From assembly GCA_026197195.1 (NCBI GenBank), contig JAPHUG010000091.1:1-5497 (forward strand): a stretch of 5,497 nucleotides of DNA, written 5' to 3'. A model generated the notes under the pieces. That model was not told the DNA's origin and searched no databases. It saw only the letters and a program-made list of their open reading frames with translations. Made by a program: the position numbers and the translations under genes. Below, in pieces: positions 1-5,276 of this stretch; positions within the stretch are counted from its first letter, which is position 1; each line of letters opens with the position of its first letter. Origin of the DNA: Sedimenticola sp. (GTDB taxonomy: Bacteria > Pseudomonadota > Gammaproteobacteria > Chromatiales > Chromatiaceae).

Positions 1-338
1 AAGATCTTGATAACCGCGCCTTGATCAAGGAGCAGTATCAGGGTATCCGCCCCGCTATTGGCTACCCCGCCTCACCGGATCACACAGAAAAAAGGATTCT
101 TTGGGACCTGCTGGATGTGGAGGCGCAGACCGGCATCTGGCTGACCGAGTCGATGGCCATGGTGCCCACCGCGGCCGTCAGTGGTCTCTATTTCAGTCAT
201 CCAGAGGCGCGCTATTTTGCGGTCGGTAAGATGACCAAGGACCAGATAGCCGATTATGCCCAGCGTAAACAGATGTCCCTGGAAGAGGCCGAACGTTGGC
301 TGGCGCCCAATCTGGGTTATGAGCCTGATGCCAACTGA
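1..338 (+). CDS. metH: Cobalamin-dependent methionine synthase, C-terminal end (partial)
   Basis: This is the last part of MetH, which transfers a methyl group from 5-methyltetrahydrofolate via cobalamin to homocysteine to make methionine in the cytoplasm. The frame is open from position 3 to the TGA at 336-338, so the gene enters from the left; the TTG at 21 is an internal codon, not a start. The visible piece is the end of the activation domain, which binds S-adenosylmethionine and supports reductive reactivation of oxidised cobalamin. Recognisable family signatures are [17 protein letters not shown] (the RPxxGYP loop that contacts AdoMet in the family), [15 protein letters not shown] and the ending [15 protein letters not shown] [15 protein letters not shown]. 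The family commonly has Cys in YPACPDHTEK; here it is Ser. The last 22 bp overlap the end of the convergent hydrolase gene. A small hairpin lies about 10 bp past the stop. Confidence 0.97.
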   Translation, partial: DLDNRALIKEQYQGIRPAIGYPASPDHTEKRILWDLLDVEAQTGIWLTESMAMVPTAAVSGLYFSHPEARYFAVGKMTKDQIADYAQRKQMSLEEAERWLAPNLGYEPDAN

Positions 339-1198
339 TCGGTAATCCGGCGAAGGATCGCCGCCCAGTGACTGTAGCGAAGCAGATGGCCTGAATTCGG
401 AATAATGTGGCGTTCTGATAAGGGTAACTGTTCAGAGAGAATCTGCGCCATGACCGGCGGAATACTGCTATCAACTCCGCCCTGCCAAAGGGTAACGGGT
501 GGCTCAATCTTGTCCAGAATGTAACGCCAATCGGTTACCAGGATGGCCAAATCACTCAGCATGCCTGCCAATCCCTCCTGCAATGAGCGCTGAAAGTTTA
601 ATCTCAACTGGGTATACAAGCCGGGCTGATCCAATAGCAGTGCCTGATCTGTGGCTGCCAACCCCTGGATAACCAGGCCCAGCCACTGTTCCGGTGCAGC
701 GGCCAAAGGAGCCATGCCAGCCGCTAATTGCGCCAAGTCTTCCCGTGCCTGTTGAATCATCGTCTGATTGGCTGCAGACATCCCTTCAAAGCACCCCGAA
801 AAGTCATACGGCGCAACACTTGAGACGAGCGTAAGCCGGCGCACCTGAGTAGACAATCCATGCGCTGCGGCGAGCGCAAAGGCGCCACCCGCAGAATAAC
901 CCATCAAATCCAGCTGGCTGATTTCAAGCTGCTCCAGCAGATACCCCAGATCTTCTGCCCATATCTTTAAGTTATAGGCTGGATGCAACCCAGAGCCGCC
1001 ATAGCCTGGTCTTTCAGGAACAATCAACCGCACGCCTTCTGACAGGGCGACGTCGTGCCCCCCTGCCAACTCATAGGCCGAGCCAGGCATGCCGTGACAA
1101 TAGAGCAGAGGAATACCCTCTGGCGAGCCCGACAATGAATAGCTGAGGTAGCGGTTATCCGGTAACTTGACACGCGACAAGGTGGGTAAAGGATTCAT
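317..1198 (-). CDS. Alpha/beta hydrolase
   Basis: This is a 293-residue cytoplasmic alpha/beta-hydrolase-fold protein; no signal peptide is visible. It shows the oxyanion-hole motif CHGMPGS (HG at 35-36), the conserved ERPGYGGS strand-turn (62-69) and the nucleophile elbow GYSAGG with Ser102. The probable acid is Asp243 in [11 protein letters not shown] and the probable base is His271 in NSGHL, so the Ser-Asp-His triad looks intact. Residues of roughly 130-225 form a helical, Ala/Leu/Gln-rich cap between the core halves. Substrate cannot be read from the sequence: esterase, lactonase, epoxide or C-C hydrolase are all possible. The ATG at 1198 overlaps the stop of the upstream LuxR gene in ATGA, and there is no clear Shine-Dalgarno of its own, so translation is probably coupled to the regulator. 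The 3' end overlaps metH by 22 bp. The family assignment is firm; the role is unknown. Confidence 0.93.
   Translation of the reverse strand: MNPLPTLSRVKLPDNRYLSYSLSGSPEGIPLLYCHGMPGSAYELAGGHDVALSEGVRLIVPERPGYGGSGLHPAYNLKIWAEDLGYLLEQLEISQLDLMGYSAGGAFALAAAHGLSTQVRRLTLVSSVAPYDFSGCFEGMSAANQTMIQQAREDLAQLAAGMAPLAAAPEQWLGLVIQGLAATDQALLLDQPGLYTQLRLNFQRSLQEGLAGMLSDLAILVTDWRYILDKIEPPVTLWQGGVDSSIPPVMAQILSEQLPLSERHIIPNSGHLLRYSHWAAILRRITDQLASGS
348..363. terminator. Short GC-rich hairpin just after metH
   Basis: CGGCGA (348-353) and TCGCCG (358-363) form a perfect 6-bp stem with an AGGA loop, 9 bp after the metH stop. No run of T follows on the + strand, so it is not a standard intrinsic terminator. It also lies inside the C-terminal codons of the convergent hydrolase. 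It could slow or stabilise the 3' end of the metH transcript, or it may be chance. Confidence 0.25.
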
Positions 1199-2343
1199 AA
1201 GACCAAGGGTGTCAAGGTTGCTGTAACCAGGCTTACCAACTCACTTTGCCGCCCGGTCTCTGTTTTCTGGTAGATCGATTTAAGCTGACTCCTGACGGTA
1301 TGGGGGCTGGAACCAATACACTCGGCGATAGCCTTCGGCTCGAGGCCATTGGCAATCAGCTCGGTGACACGCGCCTCCGCAGGCGTAAGACCAAAGAGCT
1401 GCCGCAAACGGTCATGGCAAAAACGTCTCTGCTCTGCTGGCGAACCGATATAGAGGATCGCGGCCGTTCGCTCGGTAGGACACCAGAATGAAGCGGATAG
1501 CCGACTGACCGGTGCCGCCATTAGTACGAGGGGTTGATGTCGCTGCGGATCACCCAACAAGCGAAGTGCATTGCCCCCGCTGGCCTCTCGGCCCATCCCC
1601 GTTGCCACAGCATCTGACACCAATCGGTGCAATACCGATTGCTCATGTTCAGAATAAGCCTTCAGGCGACCTTGTGACAGATCCAGTGGATACTCACCTG
1701 AAAGCGCCCGTTCAGCACGCTTATTGGCCCAAAGCATGGCACCCTCCTCATTCAGTAGCAGGACACCAATCTCAAGCCGATCCAGCGCCTCACAGCTCCC
1801 TGTCGTCAGGGCCTCTTCCCGAGCCAGCATACGCGTCAGATCTGCCGCCCGCCGAAGATGGGGTGCGATCGACTCCAGCAGTTGGCGATCTTGCTCATTA
1901 AAAGGGCCGAGCTGCCGTGATCGCTGAATACCCAGCAGTAGGGCGCGCTGTGAATCACGCATGACAAAACCACCGGCCGCGTAAAAACGGTCGGTGTGGC
2001 GAAAAAAGTCGCTGTAGAACTCGGTCTGGCTATACTCCCTGTCCGATAACGCCTCATGGCTTAGCTGCATACCGGTTTGCGGCTGTCGACGGAGCAACTG
2101 ATAGAAGGGATCAACCTGAATAAAATAGTCCTGGTAGAGTTGACTCTCCTCATCGGTAAAATTCCAGGTTGCACTATGGGTGAGTGTCGGTCGCTCAGTA
2201 TCGAGCACGCGCAGCGCAGCCGACCGACCACTTAGATGGCCAGCAAGGGGCTCCAAAAACTGAGGCCACAGCTCCGGTTTTAGGGCAGCATCATAGAGTC
2301 GACCCAGAAGATCGGCGATCTCCGGCCCAGTCGTTTTTCCCAT
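1195..2343 (-). CDS. LuxR-family transcriptional regulator with N-terminal sensory region
   Basis: This is a 382-residue DNA-binding regulator. The C-terminal LuxR/FixJ-type helix-turn-helix spans about residues 319-376 (LTPAEARVTELIANGL, then IAECIGSSPHTVRSQLKSIY), with the recognition helix near 346-361. The N-terminal portion (about 1-175) has features common in uncharacterised LuxR regulators: YDAALKPELWPQFLEPLA near the start, YFIQVDPFY, then GIQRSRQLGPF and the IAPHLRRA helix. A PAS-like stretch follows (LEIGVLLLNEEGAMLWANKRAERAL). I see no receiver domain with phosphorylatable Asp, and the classical acyl-homoserine-lactone domain is not recognisable, so the signal is unknown. I chose the ATG at 2343 because AGGA sits 7 nt upstream. 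A TTG at 2379 would add 12 residues, but the only purine-rich stretch there abuts the codon. It is the first gene of a two-gene unit with the hydrolase and is divergent from the lipoprotein gene. Confidence 0.9.
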   Translation of the reverse strand: MGKTTGPEIADLLGRLYDAALKPELWPQFLEPLAGHLSGRSAALRVLDTERPTLTHSATWNFTDEESQLYQDYFIQVDPFYQLLRRQPQTGMQLSHEALSDREYSQTEFYSDFFRHTDRFYAAGGFVMRDSQRALLLGIQRSRQLGPFNEQDRQLLESIAPHLRRAADLTRMLAREEALTTGSCEALDRLEIGVLLLNEEGAMLWANKRAERALSGEYPLDLSQGRLKAYSEHEQSVLHRLVSDAVATGMGREASGGNALRLLGDPQRHQPLVLMAAPVSRLSASFWCPTERTAAILYIGSPAEQRRFCHDRLRQLFGLTPAEARVTELIANGLEPKAIAECIGSSPHTVRSQLKSIYQKTETGRQSELVSLVTATLTPLVL

Positions 2344-2354
2344 AGATTGATCCT
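2344..2354 (-). promoter_or_regulatory. Ribosome binding site that decides the LuxR gene start
   Basis: On the minus strand AGGA is followed by TCAATCT and then the ATG at 2343, a normal 7-nt spacing. This favours the 382-residue form over the TTG-initiated form at 2379. Confidence 0.6.
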
Positions 2355-2433
2355 GTTGAGGTAAAGCAGCGCCTGGCAATCCCGCCAGTTGTGTATGGGA
2401 TATACCTCAAACAGGGGATGCCGAACAAGCCCT

Positions 2434-2462
2434 TTTATCAGATACTCTCGCCCGCTGATCAA
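2434..2462 (-). promoter_or_regulatory. Candidate sigma-70 promoter for the LuxR-hydrolase unit
   Basis: Reading the minus strand, TTGATC (2462-2457; 4 of 6 to TTGACA), a 17-bp spacer and GATAAA (2439-2434; 4 of 6 to TATAAT) lie about 90 bp upstream of the regulator ATG. The spacing is ideal but both boxes are imperfect, and a second weaker pair exists nearer the gene. It is a sequence match only. Confidence 0.35.
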
Positions 2463-2498
2463 AGAACCGATATGTGCCGCCGAATCAGTCACTTGAGC

Positions 2499-2510
2499 TG
2501 ATAAATATCA
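2499..2510. promoter_or_regulatory. Palindrome TGATAAATATCA in the divergent intergenic region
   Basis: Five-bp arms TGATA and TATCA surround AA, giving a 12-bp dyad between the LuxR gene and the lipoprotein gene. It has the size and position expected of an operator, for example for the neighbouring LuxR protein, but AT-rich dyads of this length also occur by chance. Confidence 0.25.
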
Positions 2511-2519
2511 CCCCATTAC

Positions 2520-2552
2520 GCGCACCCTCCGTGCGCTGCAAAACACTTGGAG
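2520..2552 (+). promoter_or_regulatory. Structured leader of the lipoprotein gene, possible Shine-Dalgarno occlusion
   Basis: GCGCAC (2520-2525) and GTGCGC (2531-2536) form a perfect 6-bp hairpin with loop CCTCC. Alternatively CTCCGTG (2527-2533) can pair with CAC (2544-2546) and GGAG (2549-2552) with a TT bulge; GGAG is the Shine-Dalgarno of the GTG start at 2559. The two pairings share 2531-2533 and cannot coexist. The pairing is seen directly; any regulatory use is inference. Confidence 0.3.
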
Positions 2553-2558
2553 AAATGA

Positions 2559-3428
2559 GTGAAAAGAATAATCTGGGTAACACTGTTAATCGCCAGTACC
2601 CAACTGACCGGTTGTATCGGTATGGCCGAGTTTGCTGCTGAAAACGCCATGGCTCCCGCATCCAATGTCAGTCAGGCCGAATACAACCTACTGGCAAGCC
2701 TGAAGGTGCAGACCACACCGCCCAACATTACTTCCCTTGAATCTGCCGCCCATGACGATCCGCATGCACAATTTATCTATAAGGCCCTGAGCAACTGGAA
2801 AAACGCCTTCCGTGGCCTGGGTGGCGTTGCCAAGACCCCTGAAGAACAAGCCGCATGGATCGCCAAGACAGAAGCCGGGCGGGAGCAATTCATCCGCAAG
2901 TTCATGGAGTTTCAAACCCGGCGCGAAGCAGAAAAGTCTTGGCGCGATCACTTGGCACAGCAACGAGAAGCGGCCGCCCTCTCCCGCACATTGCAGACGG
3001 CCCCACCCAATGCTCAGACGGCCTATCGCTCGGAGCCTCGGCGTCTGGTCTCTACCATTGGCAGCAAGACCCTGGTCAGATATATCAGCACAGTAGGGGC
3101 CAGCTACAGCTACTCTGACAGCGACTATCAGGCCTACGACGAACAGCTCCAGAATATCCTGGAAAGCGTCCGCGTGCTGATGGGAGGGCGTGGCGACTGG
3201 TTGGTTTATAACCAACCCCAAGGCGATGGCGGTCATATCCTGCGCTACACCTACCGTTGGCAAGAGGGCGGTATGCGCACTGATTTTCACGAGCTTGCGC
3301 TTGCCGTCAATGCCAGTGCACCCAGCGAATGGACGCCCGACTTCTCCATCATCCTGAGCGTTACCCTGACAGGTGTCGACAGCGTAACCGAAGGGACTTA
3401 TAACTGGCGCCGCTCCGCGCAGCAGTAA
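2559..3428 (+). CDS. Hypothetical lipoprotein
   Basis: I do not recognise the family. The 289-residue product has a clear lipoprotein signal peptide: KR at 2-3, a hydrophobic stretch IIWVTLLIAS and the lipobox LTGC with the acylated Cys at 19. Position +2 of the mature protein is Ile rather than Asp, which in known sorting rules favours outer-membrane delivery by the Lol system. After a short linker come helix-forming, charged stretches (about 60-85 and 94-146, rich in E, K, R, Q and A). The C-terminal half (about 156-289) has alternating polar and hydrophobic segments suggesting beta structure, including SYSYSDSDYQAYDEQL and a Gly/Trp/Tyr-rich part. The start is the GTG at 2559, with GGAG 6 nt upstream; the ATG at 2555 is out of frame and closes after about 20 codons. 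The gene stands alone: it is divergent from the LuxR regulator and followed by a long gap. Co-regulation with the LuxR unit is possible but unproven. Confidence 0.85.
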   Translation: MKRIIWVTLLIASTQLTGCIGMAEFAAENAMAPASNVSQAEYNLLASLKVQTTPPNITSLESAAHDDPHAQFIYKALSNWKNAFRGLGGVAKTPEEQAAWIAKTEAGREQFIRKFMEFQTRREAEKSWRDHLAQQREAAALSRTLQTAPPNAQTAYRSEPRRLVSTIGSKTLVRYISTVGASYSYSDSDYQAYDEQLQNILESVRVLMGGRGDWLVYNQPQGDGGHILRYTYRWQEGGMRTDFHELALAVNASAPSEWTPDFSIILSVTLTGVDSVTEGTYNWRRSAQQ

Positions 3429-3458
3429 GCCGTTCATTCAGACAAACGGGAATAACCC

Positions 3459-3473
3459 TTTGATTCAATCAAA
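3459..3473. repeat. 15-bp palindrome TTTGATTCAATCAAA
   Basis: Perfect 7-bp arms TTTGATT and AATCAAA surround a single C, 30 bp after the lipoprotein stop. The half sites resemble FNR/Anr boxes (TTGAT and ATCAA), but they are separated by 3 bp rather than the 4 bp of the known site, so an FNR site is unlikely. Confidence 0.4.
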
Positions 3474-3490
3474 CCATCCGATAAATACTT

Positions 3491-3523
3491 CTCTGTCAGG
3501 ATTGCCTATCGCCACTGACAGAG
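3491..3523. repeat. Inverted repeat CTCTGTCAG / CTGACAGAG
   Basis: Perfect 9-bp arms at 3491-3499 and 3515-3523 surround a 15-nt loop, about 63 bp after the lipoprotein stop. No T run follows on either strand, so it is not a standard intrinsic terminator. It may shape the 3' end of the lipoprotein mRNA. Confidence 0.5.
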
Positions 3524-3597
3524 GACAGACCTCGCTGATTGAAGCGCAACTCATCGGCACTGTAGTCTGCGTGCCTACCGCTCTACAGAGCATGATT

Positions 3598-3623
3598 CCA
3601 ACGGGTGATGCCAACGGGTGATG
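3598..3623. repeat. Tandem 13-bp duplication
   Basis: CCAACGGGTGATG occurs twice back to back (3598-3610 and 3611-3623), followed by a further CCA. The copies are identical, which suggests a recent slippage duplication. Because 13 is not a multiple of 3, it would shift the frame of any gene crossing it. Confidence 0.8.
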
Positions 3624-3778
3624 CCACCCAAAGTAATCTTCAACTACGATCGGCTCACTACGCCCCTTCCTTTGGGGCATGACGCTGAACGACGAGGATA
3701 GTCGTTTATTCAGTAGCAGCCTGGCCGCATTGGAGCTATCGATTGCCCAGGCAGATTTTCTCAGCAGCCGACTGTGGT

Positions 3779-3916
3779 TCAAAGATCAGGCCAGCACCCG
3801 CACCACTCGGCGTCATACTGCAGAATTTTGTTGTATTCACGGTCTTTAATCAGAACCCTTGCAAAGTCTGATCCCGTGCCATCGCCCCCCTTATGATGAT
3901 ACAGCGGTGACCCCAT
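3779..3916 (-). CDS. Doubtful small ORF, 45 residues
   Basis: On the minus strand an ATG at 3916 opens a 45-codon frame ending in TGA at 3779. I recognise no family. The predicted peptide has a protein-like look: a Gly/Asp-rich start (KGGDGTGSDF), then ARVLIKDREYNKILQYDAEW and an ending WCGCWPDL. Codon choice is ordinary. The only candidate ribosome site is GGTGA 6 nt upstream. A second frame from an ATG at 3951 (about 33 codons) would join this one if a single G were added to the G6 run at 3885-3890, so a frameshift or assembly error is possible. Against it: the ORF is short, the ribosome site is weak, and a hairpin covers the start codon. Confidence 0.25.
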   Translation of the reverse strand: MGSPLYHHKGGDGTGSDFARVLIKDREYNKILQYDAEWCGCWPDL

Positions 3917-3927
3917 CTTGGGTCACC
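3906..3927. repeat. Hairpin GGTGACCC / GGGTCACC
   Basis: Perfect 8-bp GC-rich arms (3906-3913 and 3920-3927) with loop CATCTT lie about 110 bp before bcp. A T5 run at 3944-3948 on the + strand is 16 nt away, too far for a classical intrinsic terminator. It may be a weak terminator isolating bcp or a structural element. Confidence 0.5.
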
Positions 3928-3965
3928 ATCTCCAACAGAATGGTTTTTCATCGCAAAAGAAGAGG

Positions 3966-3994
3966 TTGACGTCTCGCCAGTTGAGCAATAGATT
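3966..3994 (+). promoter_or_regulatory. bcp: Candidate sigma-70 promoter of bcp
   Basis: TTGACG (3966-3971; 5 of 6 to consensus), a 17-bp spacer and TAGATT (3989-3994; 4 of 6) end about 43 bp upstream of the bcp ATG. This is the best promoter match in the window and suits a singly transcribed bcp. I see no obvious OxyR-type site, though such sites are degenerate. Confidence 0.5.
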
Positions 3995-4025
3995 CAATAG
4001 CCGTAACAAGAGTGACTAGACACCT

Positions 4026-4034
4026 GAGGAGGAG
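4026..4034 (+). promoter_or_regulatory. bcp: Strong ribosome binding site of bcp
   Basis: GAGGAGGAG lies immediately upstream of the ATG at 4037, a near-perfect match to the 16S rRNA 3' end. It fixes the start and suggests efficient translation. Confidence 0.85.
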
Positions 4035-4036
4035 TC

Positions 4037-4501
4037 ATGCTGAAAGCCGGTGATCGGGCGCCTGAGTTTGCCCTGCCCAATGCAGATCTGGAGAAATCAG
4101 AGCTCAGCGACTACCTGGGTAAAAAGAACCTGGTGCTCTATTTCTATCCTAAGGACAACACCCCGGGCTGCACCATTGAGGCATTGGAGTTCTCAGACTT
4201 GATGGATGAGTTCCAGGCGGCGGAGACAGATATCCTTGGCGTCAGCAAAGACAACTGCCTGACCCACGGTGACTTCCGGGACACCAACGGACTCACTATA
4301 GGCCTGTTGGCGGATATTGATGGCACCCTGTGTCAGGACTATCACGTCTGGCAGGAAAAAGAGGCCCACGGCGAGAAGCGCATGGGCATTGTCCGCTCCA
4401 CTTTTGTGATCGACAAACAGGGCATCATCCAACACGCCCTCTATGACGTGAAACCCAAAGGCCATGCACAAAAGGTTCTGGAGCTAGTTCAGGCCCTCTG
4501 A
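4037..4501 (+). CDS. bcp: Thioredoxin-dependent peroxiredoxin, PrxQ/Bcp family
   Basis: This 154-residue cytoplasmic peroxiredoxin reduces hydrogen peroxide and organic hydroperoxides, normally with electrons from thioredoxin. The length is typical of Bcp. The active site YPKDNTPGCTIEA gives Pro38, Thr42 and the peroxidatic Cys45. Other family signatures are LKAGDRAPEFALPN at the N-terminus, GVSKD (68-72) and WQEKEAHGEKRMGIVRSTFVID (105-126), with the conserved Arg120. In E. coli Bcp the resolving Cys sits five residues after the peroxidatic one; here that place is Leu50. The alternative seen in Xylella PrxQ (36 residues after) would be Arg81. The other cysteines are Cys74 and Cys99, so resolution is either through one of these or by a 1-Cys route. 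A strong ribosome site and a good promoter lie upstream. The 3' end overlaps truC by 18 bp, tail to tail. Confidence 0.97.
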   Translation: MLKAGDRAPEFALPNADLEKSELSDYLGKKNLVLYFYPKDNTPGCTIEALEFSDLMDEFQAAETDILGVSKDNCLTHGDFRDTNGLTIGLLADIDGTLCQDYHVWQEKEAHGEKRMGIVRSTFVIDKQGIIQHALYDVKPKGHAQKVLELVQAL

Positions 4502-5185
4502 GTTCCAGCCGAGCCGTTCAAACAACTGACACATCTCCCCGTCGGGTAAGGCCCGAAGTGTCAGTGGTTTGCCCGTGTAGGGGTGATCAAACGCCAGGTC
4601 CGTTGCCATCAGCAATAACCGGTAGACACCCAATTCATCCCGAAACAGCTGATTGTGCTTGCCGTCGCCATGGGTGGTATCACCTACGATGGGATGAAAG
4701 ATATGCTTCATATGCTTGCGTATCTGGTGCATACGCCCGGTTTCGGGCCGTACCTCCAGCAGTGAATAACGGGCGGTCGCATAGCGGCCAACCCCATAGG
4801 GCAGTTCAACTGTGGCCAAACGACGGTATTCTGTGACCGCATCCTGGTGGGGCCTGCCTGCCTCCTCCTGCAGGGGATAATCAATTCGTGCGGCCTCATC
4901 GGTATAGCCTCGAACCACCGCCAGGTAACGCTTTGTCACCAAACGCTGCTCAAACAGACCCACCAGTCGCCTGGCTGCATCTGAATCCAGACCAAATACC
5001 AGCACACCCGAAGTAGGCCGATCCAACCGATGAACCGGATAGACCCGTTGACCGATCTGGTCGCGCAACTGCTGGAGCACAAACCGGGTATCTTCCGAGA
5101 TACGGGTGCGATGCACCAGCATCCCGGCCGGCTTGTCCACCGCGATATAGTGCTCATCCTGATAAATAATAGTTAGTTCACCCAT
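4484..5185 (-). CDS. truC: tRNA pseudouridine(65) synthase TruC
   Basis: This is a 233-residue RluA-family pseudouridine synthase that, in E. coli, converts U65 of certain tRNAs (Ile, Asp) to pseudouridine. The catalytic Asp is Asp55 in the motif HRLDRPTSG. TruC-like features along the chain are LTIIYQDEHYIAVDKPAG and LVHR at the N-terminus, RDQIGQRVYPVHRLDRPTSG, FEQRLVTKRYLAVVRGY, the ATVELP...GRYATARYSLLEV section, PETGRMHQIRKHM (147-159) and HPIVGDTTHGDGKHN. No N-terminal S4 domain is present, as expected for TruC. It is somewhat shorter than the E. coli protein (about 260 residues) at the C-terminus and in one internal loop. I chose the ATG at 5185; a TTG one codon upstream (5188) has a slightly better distance from AGG, so the first residue is uncertain. 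It converges on bcp with an 18-bp overlap and diverges from the membrane protein gene at 5277. Confidence 0.95.
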   Translation of the reverse strand: MGELTIIYQDEHYIAVDKPAGMLVHRTRISEDTRFVLQQLRDQIGQRVYPVHRLDRPTSGVLVFGLDSDAARRLVGLFEQRLVTKRYLAVVRGYTDEAARIDYPLQEEAGRPHQDAVTEYRRLATVELPYGVGRYATARYSLLEVRPETGRMHQIRKHMKHIFHPIVGDTTHGDGKHNQLFRDELGVYRLLLMATDLAFDHPYTGKPLTLRALPDGEMCQLFERLGWNSEGLN

Positions 5186-5230
5186 CAATACATAGTACCT
5201 GTTTCCCGATGGCCTTTGCGGTTAATATCG

Positions 5231-5251
5231 CCTTGGGTTAATGTCCCAGGG
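5231..5251. repeat. Dyad CCTTGGG / CCCAGGG in the truC-sensor intergenic region
   Basis: Arms 5231-5237 and 5245-5251 pair over 7 bp with one G-T wobble and a 7-nt loop. It lies 25 bp before the ATG at 5277, in the 91-bp divergent gap. It could be an operator or a leader hairpin; I see no strong promoter boxes in this gap on either strand. Confidence 0.3.
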
Positions 5252-5276
5252 AGACACATCCAGGCATGAAGCACCA

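Larger units (their letters stand above)
3429..4036. other. 608-bp stretch without a confident gene
   Basis: Between the lipoprotein and bcp I find no convincing protein gene. The contents are a 15-bp palindrome (3459-3473), an inverted repeat with 9-bp arms (3491-3523), a small dyad GCTCTACAGAGC (3580-3591) and a 13-bp tandem duplication (3598-3623). Further on are hairpins at 3662-3678 (GCCCC/GGGGC) and 3686-3708 (AACGAC/GTCGTT core), a hairpin at 3906-3927, a doubtful 45-codon minus-strand ORF (3779-3916) and the likely bcp promoter. A minus-strand frame open from 3782 to 3465 has only a TTG start, uses rare AGA/AGG/CTA codons and runs through the tandem duplication. The stretch could be decayed coding sequence, an untranslated RNA or plain spacer. 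Confidence 0.5.

Noticed and set aside
193..507. 104-codon minus-strand frame across the metH/hydrolase junction
   Set aside because: It overlaps two confidently identified genes in other frames and its translation is not protein-like.
1512..1901. 129-codon + strand open frame inside the LuxR gene
   Set aside because: It is antisense to well-supported regulator sequence, with Pro/His/Ser-rich composition and no family motif.
2280..2492. 70-codon minus-strand frame upstream of and overlapping the LuxR start
   Set aside because: GTG start, no ribosome site, and it overlaps the regulator N-terminus in another frame. The peptide has no recognisable feature.
2688..3437. 249-codon minus-strand open frame opposite the lipoprotein gene
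   Set aside because: It lies almost wholly antisense to a gene with a good ribosome site, signal peptide and lipobox. The translation has no recognisable motif and looks like a GC-driven shadow.
3465..3782. 105-codon minus-strand frame in the lipoprotein-bcp gap
   Set aside because: It has only a TTG start, no ribosome site and several rare AGA/AGG/CTA codons, and it reads through a 13-bp duplication and inverted repeats. It remains possible as decayed coding sequence.
3679..3849. 56-codon + strand frame beginning MTLNDEDSRLF in the same gap
   Set aside because: No ribosome site: the ATG directly follows a GCCCC/GGGGC hairpin. No family is recognisable and it overlaps opposing frames of similar weak quality.
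3906..3948. Intrinsic terminator before bcp
   Set aside because: The GGTGACCC/GGGTCACC hairpin is strong, but the T run is 16 nt away and not adjacent, so I record it only as a hairpin.
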